Assembly (NCBI GenBank): GCA_015067495.1
Contig: SVMI01000001.1
Coordinates: 124,001-188,000 of the forward strand
DNA from: Oscillospiraceae bacterium
GTDB lineage: Bacteria; Bacillota; Clostridia; Oscillospirales; Oscillospiraceae
Direction: 5' to 3'
Length of the DNA: 64,000 nucleotides
In this document: piece by piece, positions 7,614 to 15,617 of the stretch
How positions within the stretch are numbered: the first letter of the stretch is position 1
Layout: the number at the start of each line of letters is the position of its first letter
The notes under the pieces: model-generated
Database searches by the model: none
What the model was told of the DNA's origin: nothing
What the model saw: only the letters and a program-made list of their open reading frames with translations
Made by a program: the position numbers and the translations under genes

Positions 7614-7836
7614 CGGATATCTGGGCCCGCGGCTGCCCCGGGAGGTGCAGATGAAGCGGGTACGGCGGGTGATGGAGCATGAGCTGACGGATCTGCAGCG
7701 GGAAACTGTCATCGCCTACTATTTTGAGGGCAAAAATATCTGCCGTATCGCGGAAGAACGGGGCGTGAACAAAAGCACCGTTTGCCGCACCCTGCACCGG
7801 GCAGAAGCACGTCTGCGCCGCTGTTTGCGCTATTAA
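7594..7836 (+). CDS. Sigma-70 region 4-like HTH protein
   Basis: An 80-residue protein whose residues 28-75 match the helix-turn-helix of sigma region 4: LTDLQRETVIAYYFEGK, then IAEERGVNKSTVCRTLHRAEARLRR. No region 2 is present, so it cannot act alone as a sigma factor. It may bind a -35 or operator element together with the zinc-ribbon protein it overlaps. GAAAGGGGG precedes its ATG inside the upstream gene. Confidence 0.65.
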   Translation: MKNTLFDGYLGPRLPREVQMKRVRRVMEHELTDLQRETVIAYYFEGKNICRIAEERGVNKSTVCRTLHRAEARLRRCLRY

Positions 7837-7871
7837 AAGGTTAACAATCCGTAAATATTTACATAGAACAG

Positions 7872-7900
7872 TTGAAACGGAACACACTTTACCATATAAT
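7872..7900 (+). promoter_or_regulatory. SigA promoter for the gene at 7933
   Basis: TTGAAA (7872-7877), 17-bp spacer, TATAAT (7895-7900). Confidence 0.75.
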
Positions 7901-7932
7901 AGAACCATCTTAAAAGGTAAGGTGATCATTTG

Positions 7933-8313
7933 ATGAACCGCATCAGGCAGGCGCTGCAGCGCTTCATGGCAGGCCGCTACGGCACAGACAAACTGAATAC
8001 GTATATTCTGGGTCTGGGTCTTATTTTGTGCCTTGTGTCCATGTTCGTGCCTGTAACTGCGGTGAATCTGGTGCTGACGGCGATCTCCTACGCCCTGATG
8101 ATCTGGGCGATCTTCCGCACGCTGTCCCGCAACACCTACAGACGGTATCAGGAAAACCGGCGGTTTTTGATGTTCTTTGACCGCATCAAGGATCGGGAGC
8201 ATCGCTACTACGACTGTCCCAAATGCCGCCAGCTTGTGCGCGTCCCCCGGGGCAAGGGCAAGATCATGATCACCTGCCCCAAATGCGGCGAGAAATTCAC
8301 GAAAAGGACATAA
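7933..8313 (+). CDS. Two-helix membrane protein with C-terminal zinc ribbon
   Basis: A 126-residue protein. Two hydrophobic helices lie at about residues 23-66; the C-terminus carries CPKC...CPKCG, a zinc ribbon with basic residues between the pairs (RVPRGKGK). The ATG at 7933 follows AAGGTGATC. Function is unknown; the layout suggests a membrane-anchored nucleic-acid or protein binding domain facing the cytoplasm. It has its own promoter and terminator. Confidence 0.65.
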   Translation: MNRIRQALQRFMAGRYGTDKLNTYILGLGLILCLVSMFVPVTAVNLVLTAISYALMIWAIFRTLSRNTYRRYQENRRFLMFFDRIKDREHRYYDCPKCRQLVRVPRGKGKIMITCPKCGEKFTKRT

Positions 8314-8314
8314 A

Positions 8315-8344
8315 AAAGACGTGCTGTACAGCACGTCTTTTCTT
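8315..8344 (+). terminator. Rho-independent terminator
   Basis: A perfect 13-bp inverted repeat (8315-8327 / 8328-8340, AAAGACGTGCTGT) begins just after the stop codon and ends in a T-rich run. Confidence 0.85.
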
Positions 8345-8380
8345 CATTAACCTAAGGTGGGGCGGCTGCTGCACCAATCC

Positions 8381-8541
8381 TGTCATTGCGAGGAGCGAAG
8401 CGACGTGGCAATCTCCTGCCACAACCTGCTAACCTGCTGCATTGTACCGGGAGATCGCCACGGATTGCAAGAAAGGCTCCCCTTGCAGGGGAGGCTATGG
8501 GGAACGTAACAAATTTATCATTTGTTATTTGTAATTATGAA
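8381..8541. repeat. Dispersed palindrome fused to the AT-rich repeat
   Basis: The 5' end TGTCATTGCGAGGAGCGAAGC and the inner blocks GTGGCAATCTCCTGCC and CCGGGAGATCGCCAC match the palindrome family. The element then runs into a GGCTCCCCT-tgc-AGGGGAGGC hairpin (8475-8495) and an AT-rich block that is the inverse of 6078-6119. It ends at the stop codon of the dCMP deaminase gene. Confidence 0.8.
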
Positions 8542-9033
8542 TTACTTCTCCTCTTCGGGGACAAAGTCGAGGGTGATGCTGCTCAGATTGGTGCGCAGGC
8601 GGGTATACTTGACACCTGCGGCATCCAGCATCCGCTTGGAGGCAAGGTTTCCCATGGTGTCCTTATACTTATCGGAAAGGTACAGCACTTCCTTCACACC
8701 GCTCTGGATGATCGCCTTGGCGCATTCGTTGCAGGGGAACAGTGCCACATAAATGCGGCTGCCCCGCAGGTCACGACCGTTGGCGTTCAAAATCGCGTTC
8801 AGCTCCGCGTGGACTACATAGGGGTACTTGGTGTCCTCGCCCTCACGCGCCCACGGAAATTCATCATCGGAGCAGCCCTTGGGCATGCCGTTGTAGCCGG
8901 TGGAGATGATGATGTTGTCATCGGAGACGATGCAGGCACCCACCTGCGTGCTGGGATCCTTGCTGCGGCGGGCTGCCAGCATGGCGATGCCCATAAAATA
9001 TTCGTCCCAGCTGATATAATCGGTACGTTTCAC
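8542..9033 (-). CDS. Deoxycytidylate deaminase (dCMP deaminase, ComEB-like)
   Basis: A 163-residue zinc deaminase converting dCMP to dUMP for dTTP synthesis. HAELNAI (about residue 70) and PCNECAKAI (about 99) form the zinc site. A GTG start at 9033 is chosen: GGGAGG lies 7 bp upstream and the protein then begins MKRTDYISWDEYFMGIA, the usual family start. The gene is transcribed divergently from the ADP-ribosylhydrolase homologue. Confidence 0.9.
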   Translation of the reverse strand: MKRTDYISWDEYFMGIAMLAARRSKDPSTQVGACIVSDDNIIISTGYNGMPKGCSDDEFPWAREGEDTKYPYVVHAELNAILNANGRDLRGSRIYVALFPCNECAKAIIQSGVKEVLYLSDKYKDTMGNLASKRMLDAAGVKYTRLRTNLSSITLDFVPEEEK

Positions 9034-9123
9034 GGTGATTTCCTCCCACGCTTTTTTCTTAGCATAGCAAACGGGGGGATAATTGTCAAGAACCCCCTCA
9101 GTTGTCATGACCTGATATTTCCC

Positions 9124-9152
9124 TTGCGTTTTGTTGGGTTTTTGGGTATAAT
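9124..9152 (+). promoter_or_regulatory. SigA promoter for the gene at 9184
   Basis: TTGCGT (9124-9129), 17-bp spacer, TATAAT (9147-9152). Confidence 0.65.
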
Positions 9153-9183
9153 ACTGTCAAGAATTGTCAAAGGAGGTGCTTTT

Positions 9184-10284
9184 TTGGGTAAAAAACAGCA
9201 TGACACCCGGGGTGTACTGCTGGGTCTTGCGGTGGGCGATGCCATGGGGCACACCGTCGATGGCAAAGCTTTGCAGGAGATCTGCGAGGACTACGGTCCC
9301 AACGGTCTGCTGGGCTATGACCTTGTCAACGGCTATGCCGATGTCACCTCCTACACCCAAATCGCCGCCTTCGCCGCCAACGCCCTGCTCATGGGTCTGA
9401 CCCACAGCAAGCTGCGGGGCAAGCAGACTGCACCCTTCGTGCGCTACATTGGCGTTGCCCTGCGGGAATGGTCCCGCTCCCAGCATTACTGCACCCCGGA
9501 GCGCAATTACTGCTGGCTGTCTGCCGTGCCGGAGATGAAACGCCGCTTTTGCATGGACTCCCGGATGCTGGATGCCTTGAGCAAGGACACCCTCGGCTCT
9601 GTGGACGCACCCAAGACCTACTCCACCCATCCCGGCAGCCTGACCGCCGTCGTTCCCATCGCCCTTTTGTGGGAGGATCTGGGGCTGACCCAAGAGGAGC
9701 TTGACCGGCTGGGCGCGGAAACCGTGGCATTGACCCACGGCGATCCCGAGACCTTCCTCACCGGCGCGGTGCTGACCCATCTTTTGTGCAGCCTTCTGCG
9801 TGACCGCACGATCCCTGCGGAAACGCTGCTGCGGGATACCGTCGACGCCATCCAACTCCAGTTCGGACGGGAGTATCTGCAGACCACCCATATCTGGGAG
9901 CTGCTGCAGCTGGCACTGACGCTGGCTGCCTCCAGCCACATTGCCCCCATGAATGCCATGGAGCAGCTGGGCTGCCGCACCGCGGCAGAGGTGCTGGCAG
10001 GCGCGTTTTACGCGGTAGCGACCTGCGGCGGCGACTTTGATGCCGCCATGATCACCGCCGTCAACCACTCCGGGCGCAGCGCCGCCGTGGGTGCGGTGAC
10101 GGGCGCGATCTTGGGCGCGATTTTGGGCGACGAGGCACTGCCGGACTTTTATCTGGACTCCCTCGAGCCTACCGCCACCCTCACAGAGCTTGCCGATGAT
10201 CTGACCGTCGGCTGCCCCACCACCTACGGCGGAAGCCTCTTTGACGACGACTGGGATCGGAAATATCTCCGGGCGGGGGCATAA
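9184..10284 (+). CDS. ADP-ribosylglycohydrolase-family protein, probably catalytically dead
   Basis: A 366-residue protein; the TTG start at 9184 has AGGAGG 7 bp upstream. The fold is recognised from GLAVGDAMGHTVD at the N-terminus, VALTHGDPE in the middle and AVNHSGRSAAVGAVTGAILGAILG near the C-terminus. Active family members bind two Mg ions with an (S/T)DD(T) motif near residue 60 and a GD(S/T)D motif in the C-terminal segment. Here these read TSYT and GRSA, so all the acidic ligands are missing. It is probably a pseudoenzyme, perhaps an ADP-ribose or protein binding factor. The frame is otherwise intact, which argues against simple decay. Confidence 0.75.
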   Translation: MGKKQHDTRGVLLGLAVGDAMGHTVDGKALQEICEDYGPNGLLGYDLVNGYADVTSYTQIAAFAANALLMGLTHSKLRGKQTAPFVRYIGVALREWSRSQHYCTPERNYCWLSAVPEMKRRFCMDSRMLDALSKDTLGSVDAPKTYSTHPGSLTAVVPIALLWEDLGLTQEELDRLGAETVALTHGDPETFLTGAVLTHLLCSLLRDRTIPAETLLRDTVDAIQLQFGREYLQTTHIWELLQLALTLAASSHIAPMNAMEQLGCRTAAEVLAGAFYAVATCGGDFDAAMITAVNHSGRSAAVGAVTGAILGAILGDEALPDFYLDSLEPTATLTELADDLTVGCPTTYGGSLFDDDWDRKYLRAGA

Positions 10285-10322
10285 AAAAGGGAAAAAAGTC
10301 GTAATTTTCTTGAAAAAAGGGG

Positions 10323-10351
10323 TTGCAATCTAACAAAATTAGTGTTATAAT
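10323..10351 (+). promoter_or_regulatory. SigA promoter for the rimP-nusA operon
   Basis: TTGCAA (10323-10328), 17-bp spacer, TATAAT (10346-10351), 79 bp before rimP. Confidence 0.8.
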
Positions 10352-10379
10352 CCGTTATGTAAAGAAGTTTGACGTTTAG

Positions 10380-10403
10380 GAGAGAGGGGCGCGCCCCTCT
10401 CTC
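10380..10403 (+). promoter_or_regulatory. Leader palindrome/attenuator candidate upstream of rimP
   Basis: A perfect 24-bp palindrome (GAGAGAGGGGCG / CGCCCCTCTCTC) followed by TTTCCTT lies between the promoter and rimP. It resembles a terminator and sits in the leader of the operon that encodes NusA, so readthrough control is plausible. Confidence 0.5.
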
Positions 10404-10429
10404 TTTCCTTATGAAAAGGAGGGAAATTC

Positions 10430-10882
10430 ATGAAAGTTACTGATCTGGTGGCAGGCTTCGCCAAGCCCATCGTGGAGGAGCATGGCTGCTCGCTGTGGGA
10501 TGTGGAGTTTGTCCGGGAAGGCTCGGAGCGTTTTCTGCGCCTCTACATTGAAAAAGAGGGCGGCGTGGACATCTCCGACTGCGAAGCCATCTCCCGGGCT
10601 GTGGATCCGATTTTGGACGAAAAAGATCCCATCTCCGAATCCTACCACTTTGAGGTCTGCTCCGCCGGTCTGGAGCGGAAGCTGACCCGCCCTTCCGATT
10701 TTGAGCGTTTCATGGGCAGTGCCATTATGGTCAAGCTGTACCGCCCGCGCAACGGTCTGAAGGAGATCCCCGGTGTGCTCCGTGGCTACGAGGACGGTCG
10801 CGTCACCGTGGAAGCGGGAAAGGAAACCATCGTATTTGAAAAATCCGAGGTCGCCATGGTGCGCCTTCGCGTGGAATTTTAA
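10430..10882 (+). CDS. rimP: Ribosome maturation factor RimP
   Basis: A 150-residue protein of standard length needed for 30S subunit maturation. The N-terminal domain contains LWDVEFVREG and the conserved SDCEAISRAVDPILDE; FEVCSAGLERKLTRPSDFERF marks the domain junction. AAAGGAGG precedes the ATG. It is the first gene of the classical rimP-nusA-rnpM-ylxQ-infB-rbfA-truB-ribF operon. Confidence 0.95.
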   Translation: MKVTDLVAGFAKPIVEEHGCSLWDVEFVREGSERFLRLYIEKEGGVDISDCEAISRAVDPILDEKDPISESYHFEVCSAGLERKLTRPSDFERFMGSAIMVKLYRPRNGLKEIPGVLRGYEDGRVTVEAGKETIVFEKSEVAMVRLRVEF

Positions 10883-10923
10883 GAAAAATAAAAACATCAA
10901 CATATAGGAGGAATTTAACGACA

Positions 10924-12033
10924 ATGGCACAGAGAAGAACCAAGAAGACCGAGACCCCTCAGGTGGACATCGGTGCAGAGATCTTCGCCAGCCTGCGGGA
11001 TCTGGAGAAGCTCAAAGGAATTCGTGTAGAATACATGGTCGAGCGGCTGAAGCAGGCTCTGACCAACGCATACCGCAAGGATCGTGAGGATCACCGGGAT
11101 ATCCCCGCCGAAAACGTGGTGGTGGATCTGAGCGAAAAGGGTCTTTTCATGTATCAGGTAAAGACCGTTGTGGAAGAGGTGGAGGATTCCTCCCTTGAGA
11201 TCCACATCGACGCTGCCCGCAACCTGAATCCCGACGTACAGCCGGGCGACAACGTCCAGATCCCCGTTGACATTCAGAAGTTCGGCCGCATCGCCGCCCA
11301 GACCGCCAAGCAGGTGGTCATTCAGGGCATCCGCGAAGCGGAGCGGGGTGTTGTTTACGAGTCCTACTCCAGCAAGACCCAAGAGCTGCTGACCGGCACT
11401 GTTCTGCGTATCGATCCCGAAAGCGGCGACATTCTGGTCACCGTCGGTCAGGGCAACGAGCAGCACAACGCCATCCTGCGTACCACCGAGCAGATCCCCG
11501 GTGAGAGCTATCACGCCGGTGATCACATCCGCGTTTATGTTCTGGAAGCACGTCAGTCCAGCCGCAGCACCAATGTTTACGTCTCCCGCACCCATCCCAA
11601 CGTGGTGCGCCGGCTGTTTGAGCTGGAGACCCCCGAAATCGCCGAGGGTCAGGTGGAGATCCGCAACATCGCCCGTGAAGCCGGCTCCCGTTCCAAGATG
11701 GCAGTTCGTGCCACTATGGAGGGCATTGATCCCGTGGGTGCCTGTGTCGGTCCTCGCGGCGGTCGTGTCAGTGCCGTTGTGGAAGAGCTGCGCGGCGAGA
11801 AGATTGACATCGTTGTCTGGTCCGAAGATCCCTGCGAGTACGTCAAGGCTGCCCTCAGCCCCGCCGACGTCATCTCCGTGGAGCTGGTCCCCGGTCAGAA
11901 GGCATGCCGGGTGCTGGTGCCTGACGATCAGCTGAGCCTTGCCATCGGCAAGGAAGGTCAGAACGCCCGTCTGGCTGCCCGCCTGACAGGCTATAAGATC
12001 GACATCAAGCCCGCCTCCGAAGCGGAGGAATAA
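10924..12033 (+). CDS. nusA: Transcription termination/antitermination factor NusA
   Basis: A 369-residue protein: an N-terminal RNA polymerase-binding domain (to about residue 130), S1 domain (about 140-205), KH1 (GACVGPRGGRV, about 275) and KH2 (AIGKEGQNARLAARLTGYKI, about 340). It ends soon after KH2 like other Firmicute NusA, without the acidic repeats of proteobacteria. It modulates pausing and termination. Its stop codon lies within an AT-rich inverted repeat. Confidence 0.96.
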   Translation: MAQRRTKKTETPQVDIGAEIFASLRDLEKLKGIRVEYMVERLKQALTNAYRKDREDHRDIPAENVVVDLSEKGLFMYQVKTVVEEVEDSSLEIHIDAARNLNPDVQPGDNVQIPVDIQKFGRIAAQTAKQVVIQGIREAERGVVYESYSSKTQELLTGTVLRIDPESGDILVTVGQGNEQHNAILRTTEQIPGESYHAGDHIRVYVLEARQSSRSTNVYVSRTHPNVVRRLFELETPEIAEGQVEIRNIAREAGSRSKMAVRATMEGIDPVGACVGPRGGRVSAVVEELRGEKIDIVVWSEDPCEYVKAALSPADVISVELVPGQKACRVLVPDDQLSLAIGKEGQNARLAARLTGYKIDIKPASEAEE

Positions 12034-12090
12034 TTAGGAATTAGAAATGAGGAATGAGGAATTTAATTCCTAACTCCTAATTCCTAACTA
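12031..12090. repeat. AATTAGGAAT-type inverted repeat between nusA and rnpM
   Basis: Tandem AGGAAT/GAGGAAT units on the left and TTCCTAA/CTCCTAA units on the right can fold into a long AU-rich hairpin inside the operon. Related copies are at 15167-15229 and 50067-50130. Confidence 0.8.
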
Positions 12091-12110
12091 AAACAAAGGA
12101 GGCAGCAACT

Positions 12111-12383
12111 ATGCAAAAAAAGATCCCCCAGCGGCAGTGTATGGGCTGCCGTGAACGTAAGGAAAAGCGGCAGATGCTCCGGGTGGTGCGCTGCACCGAC
12201 GGAGAAGTGCGTCTGGACTTCAGCGGCAAGCTGAACGGACGGGGCGCTTACGTCTGCCCGCAAAAGGAATGTCTTGTAAAGGCAAGAAAGAGCCGCGCGC
12301 TGGAGCGCTGCCTCGAAACTCCCATTCCCGAGGAGGTCTACGACCGCATGGAAAAGGAGATGGAGGTGGGTAGCCTTGGATAA
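12111..12383 (+). CDS. rnpM: RNase P modulator RnpM (YlxR)
   Basis: A 90-residue protein with CMGCRERKEKRQMLRVVR at the N-terminus and GRGAYVCP near residue 43, the YlxR signature. Family members bind RNase P RNA and reduce its activity. AAAGGAGG precedes the ATG. It overlaps the next gene by 8 bp. Confidence 0.9.
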   Translation: MQKKIPQRQCMGCRERKEKRQMLRVVRCTDGEVRLDFSGKLNGRGAYVCPQKECLVKARKSRALERCLETPIPEEVYDRMEKEMEVGSLG

Positions 12384-12774
12384 ATCCTTGCGCTATCTCT
12401 CTCTGGCACGGAAAGCCGGTCTGGCGGAGCTGGGCGAAGAACCCACCGTCACCGCCTCGCAATCCGGCAAAGCAAAGCTGATCGTAGTGGCATCGGACGC
12501 GTCCGACCACACATGGCGCAAGGCGAAAAGCCTTGTAGCCGGCAGGAATCAGCAGCTTGTCCGCCTTCCCTTTACGAAAGACGAGATGGGTCTTGCCATC
12601 GGCCGCACCAGTCTCGCCATCGCCGCCATCACAGACAGCGGCATCGGCGCATCTCTGGTGGAAGCGCTGGGTCGTCCCGAAGAGCTGGGCGACACCCTGC
12701 TGGTGCTGAAAGCTGACGCCGCCCGGGAAAAGCAACGCTCCCGCCCCGGCAAGCCCAAGAAAAAGGAACATTGA
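12376..12774 (+). CDS. L7Ae-family K-turn RNA-binding protein (YlxQ)
   Basis: A 132-residue protein with the L7Ae fold: LSLARKAGL at the start, [12 protein letters not shown] (about residue 35) and [19 protein letters not shown] (about 72). The tail is basic. A TTG start follows GGAGGTGGG. Firmicute YlxQ proteins bind kink-turn RNAs; the target here is unknown. Position between rnpM and infB is conserved in Firmicutes. Confidence 0.88.
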   Translation: MDKSLRYLSLARKAGLAELGEEPTVTASQSGKAKLIVVASDASDHTWRKAKSLVAGRNQQLVRLPFTKDEMGLAIGRTSLAIAAITDSGIGASLVEALGRPEELGDTLLVLKADAAREKQRSRPGKPKKKEH

Positions 12775-12793
12775 TTTCGGAGGTGCAGTATCT

Positions 12794-15124
12794 ATGAGTA
12801 TTGAAGTGAAGTATCGTTTGAAAGAAGTCGCGACCGATTTCGGTATGACGACAAAGGAGATCTCGGAGATCCTCGCCAAGTACAGCGAAAAGCCCAAATC
12901 TCCCTCTCAGGCACTGAATGTGCCTGATCTGAACCTGATTTTTGAATATCTGACGCAGCACAATCAGATCACCTCTCTGGAGACCGTGTTTGCCGTCGCG
13001 CCCTCGACCCCCGCCGCGCCCAAGGCAGAGCCTGCAAAGGAAGCCCCCAAGGCAGAAGCCAAGCCCGCAGCGGAGAAGAAGCCCCAGACTCCCGCACCCG
13101 CACCCAAGGCAGAAGTCAAGCCCGCCGAGCCGGAGCGCAAGCGCGAACGCCGGGTCGTGGACACCTCTGCCGTGCAGGTCAACGCTGCCCGCTTCGCCGA
13201 TGTTGACAATCTGGTTTCCGAGCGTGTGCAGGAATATCAGGGCGGCAAGCAGAAGTTCGGCGGCAAGAAGGGTCAGCAGCAGGGTAAGAAGGAAGGCAAG
13301 TTCAAGGGCAGCAAATCCCGCAACGAAGAGCAGGAGAAGATGCGCCGTCTGCAGATGGAGATCGCCCGCAAAGCCCCCCTTACCGTTAAGATCCCCGACG
13401 AGATCACCGTCGGTGAGCTGGCAAGCCGCATGAAGAAGACCGCCGGTGAGGTCATCAAGCTTCTGATGAAGAACGGCATCATGGCAGGCATCAACCAGAC
13501 CATCGATTTCGACACCGCAGAGTACGTGGCAACGGAAATGGGCTGCAAGGTGGAGCGTGAGATCACCGTCACCATCGAGGAGCAGCTGATCGAGGAACAC
13601 GAGGACACCGCAGAAGAGCTGGTCACCCGCGCACCCGTCGTGGTGGTCATGGGTCACGTCGACCACGGCAAGACCTCTACGCTGGACGCCATCCGCAAGA
13701 CCTCTGTCACCTCCGGCGAAGCCGGAGGCATCACCCAGCACATCGGTGCTTACACCGTGGATGTAAACGGCAGCATGGTCACCTTCCTGGACACCCCCGG
13801 TCACGCGGCATTTACTTCCATGCGCGCCCGCGGTGCCAAGTCCACGGACATCGCCATTCTGGTCGTCGCTGCGGACGACGGCATCATGCCCCAGACCATC
13901 GAGTCCATCAACCACGCCAAGGCAGCTGAGGTTCCCATCATCGTTGCCATCAACAAGATGGATAAGCCCACCGCCAACCCCGACAAGATCAAGGAACAGC
14001 TGACCAAGTACGACCTGATCCCCGAGGAATGGGGCGGCGATACCATCATCGTTCCCATCTCCGCAAAGACCGGCATGGGTCTTGAGGAGCTGCTGGAAAT
14101 GGTTCTGCTGACCGCTGAGGTGCAGGAGCTGAAGGCAAATCCCAACCGCCGTGCCAAGGGTACGGTCATCGAAGCCCGCCTCGACAAGAACCGCGGTCCC
14201 ATCGCAACGCTGCTGGTGCAAAACGGCACCCTGAAGCAGGGCGACATCGTCATCGCAGGTACGGCTGTGGGTCGTGTCCGCGTCATGACCAATGACAAGG
14301 GTCGCACCGTCAAGACTGCCGGTCCTTCCGTTCCCGTTGAGATCACCGGTCTTGCAGACGTTCCCGCCCCCGGCGACGAGTTCAACGCCGTCATCGACGA
14401 GCGTATGGCTCGCGAGCTGGTGGAGCAGCGCAAGCAGGCAGCCAAGGATGCCGCCGCCAACGCTCAGAGCAAGGTCACCCTCGACAACCTCTTTGCAAGA
14501 ATGCAGGAGGGTCAGATGAAGGAGCTGTCCCTGATCGTCAAGGCGGACGTGCAGGGCTCTGCCGAGGCTCTGAAGGCTTCGCTGGAGAAGATCTCCAACG
14601 AGGAAGTCCGCGTCAAGGTCATCCACACCGGCGTCGGTGCCATCAACGAAAGCGACATTCTGCTGGCTTCCACCGCCGGCGCGATCATCGTGGGCTTCAA
14701 TGTCCGTCCCGATGCCGGCGCACAGGCAAGTGCCCAGAGAACCGCTGTCGATATGCGCTTCTACCGGGTCATTTACGATGCCATCGACGAAATTCAGGCT
14801 GCCATGGAGGGCATGCTCGCTCCCAAGTTTGAGGAAGTGGTCATCGGTCACGCCGAGGTGCGCCAGACCTACAAGGTCTCGGCAGTCGGTACGGTCTGCG
14901 GCTGTATGGTCAAGGACGGCAAGATCACCCGCGACGCGCAGGTTCGCGTGCTGCGTGACAACATCGTCATCCACGAGGGCGAGGTCGGCTCTCTGCAGCG
15001 TTTCAAGGATGCTGTCAAGGAAGTCACCGCCGGCTACGAGTGCGGCATGAGCATCGCAAAGTTCAACGACATCAAGGAAGGCGACATTTTCGAATGCTTC
15101 GCCATGCAGGAAGTCAAACGATAA
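12794..15124 (+). CDS. infB: Translation initiation factor IF-2
   Basis: A 776-residue GTPase that brings initiator tRNA to the ribosome. Residues 1-55 form the IF2_N helical domain; a low-complexity Ala/Pro/Lys/Glu linker runs to about 195; a second IF2_N domain is followed by the G domain with [12 protein letters not shown] (about 285), DTPGH and NKMDKP motifs. Domains II, III and IV follow. CGGAGGTG precedes the ATG. Confidence 0.97.
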   Translation: MSIEVKYRLKEVATDFGMTTKEISEILAKYSEKPKSPSQALNVPDLNLIFEYLTQHNQITSLETVFAVAPSTPAAPKAEPAKEAPKAEAKPAAEKKPQTPAPAPKAEVKPAEPERKRERRVVDTSAVQVNAARFADVDNLVSERVQEYQGGKQKFGGKKGQQQGKKEGKFKGSKSRNEEQEKMRRLQMEIARKAPLTVKIPDEITVGELASRMKKTAGEVIKLLMKNGIMAGINQTIDFDTAEYVATEMGCKVEREITVTIEEQLIEEHEDTAEELVTRAPVVVVMGHVDHGKTSTLDAIRKTSVTSGEAGGITQHIGAYTVDVNGSMVTFLDTPGHAAFTSMRARGAKSTDIAILVVAADDGIMPQTIESINHAKAAEVPIIVAINKMDKPTANPDKIKEQLTKYDLIPEEWGGDTIIVPISAKTGMGLEELLEMVLLTAEVQELKANPNRRAKGTVIEARLDKNRGPIATLLVQNGTLKQGDIVIAGTAVGRVRVMTNDKGRTVKTAGPSVPVEITGLADVPAPGDEFNAVIDERMARELVEQRKQAAKDAAANAQSKVTLDNLFARMQEGQMKELSLIVKADVQGSAEALKASLEKISNEEVRVKVIHTGVGAINESDILLASTAGAIIVGFNVRPDAGAQASAQRTAVDMRFYRVIYDAIDEIQAAMEGMLAPKFEEVVIGHAEVRQTYKVSAVGTVCGCMVKDGKITRDAQVRVLRDNIVIHEGEVGSLQRFKDAVKEVTAGYECGMSIAKFNDIKEGDIFECFAMQEVKR

Positions 15125-15130
15125 TTTCCC

Positions 15131-15163
15131 CTCACCGGCCGCCGCAGCTGCGGCTGGCCGGTG
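15131..15163 (+). terminator. Hairpin after infB
   Basis: CACCGGCC / GGCCGGTG arms at about 15133-15140 and 15155-15162 enclose a second GCCGCAGCTGCGGC palindrome. Only a weak T run follows, so it may be a processing or partial termination site between infB and rbfA. Confidence 0.5.
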
Positions 15164-15166
15164 TTC

Positions 15167-15229
15167 AATTAGGAATGAGGAATTAGGAATGAAAAACTCC
15201 TAATTCCTAACTCCTAATTCCTAATTCTT
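15167..15229. repeat. AATTAGGAAT-type inverted repeat between infB and rbfA
   Basis: AATTAGGAATGAGGAATTAG units pair with CTCCTAATTCCTAACTCCTAATTCC-like units across a short AT loop; same family as 12031-12090. Confidence 0.8.
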
Positions 15230-15245
15230 TATAGGAGGATGTAAT

Positions 15246-15617
15246 ATGGCATCCAATCGTATCAATCGCATCAATGAGGAGATCCAAAAGGCACTGGCGG
15301 ACATGCTGCGCGGTCTGAAAGACCCCCGTGTCAGCGGCACCATGATCTCCATCACCCGGGTGGAAACCACCCCCGACCTTCGCTTTGCGAAGATCTATGT
15401 CAGCTTTTTGGAGGAGGATAAGGCAAAAGACGCCATCAAGGGTCTGCAGTCTGCCTCCGGCTACCTGCGCCGGGAGCTGGGCAGGGAGCTGAATCTGCGC
15501 TACACCCCGGAGCTGCAGTGGTCTCACGACGACTCCATCACCTACGGCGCAAAAATGCTGAAGCTCATCAACTCGCTGGACAAGGGCTCTTCTGACGAGG
15601 AAGAGGAGCAGGGATGA
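15246..15617 (+). CDS. rbfA: Ribosome-binding factor A
   Basis: A 123-residue KH-type protein for 30S maturation. RINRINEEIQKALADML at the start, LKDPRVSGTMISITRVETTPDLRFAKIYVS in the core, and an acidic tail (EEEEQG). TAGGAGG precedes the ATG. It overlaps truB by 4 bp. Confidence 0.95.
   Translation: MASNRINRINEEIQKALADMLRGLKDPRVSGTMISITRVETTPDLRFAKIYVSFLEEDKAKDAIKGLQSASGYLRRELGRELNLRYTPELQWSHDDSITYGAKMLKLINSLDKGSSDEEEEQG

Noticed and set aside
8386..9183. Long plus-strand extension upstream of the ADP-ribosylhydrolase homologue
   Set aside because: It crosses a repeat and the antisense of the dCMP deaminase gene; a TTG start with AGGAGG at 9184 explains the protein.
12629..14974. 781-codon minus-strand frame opposite infB, and a similar 731-codon frame opposite pnp
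   Set aside because: They are antisense shadows of well-recognised genes with low-complexity products and no translation signals.
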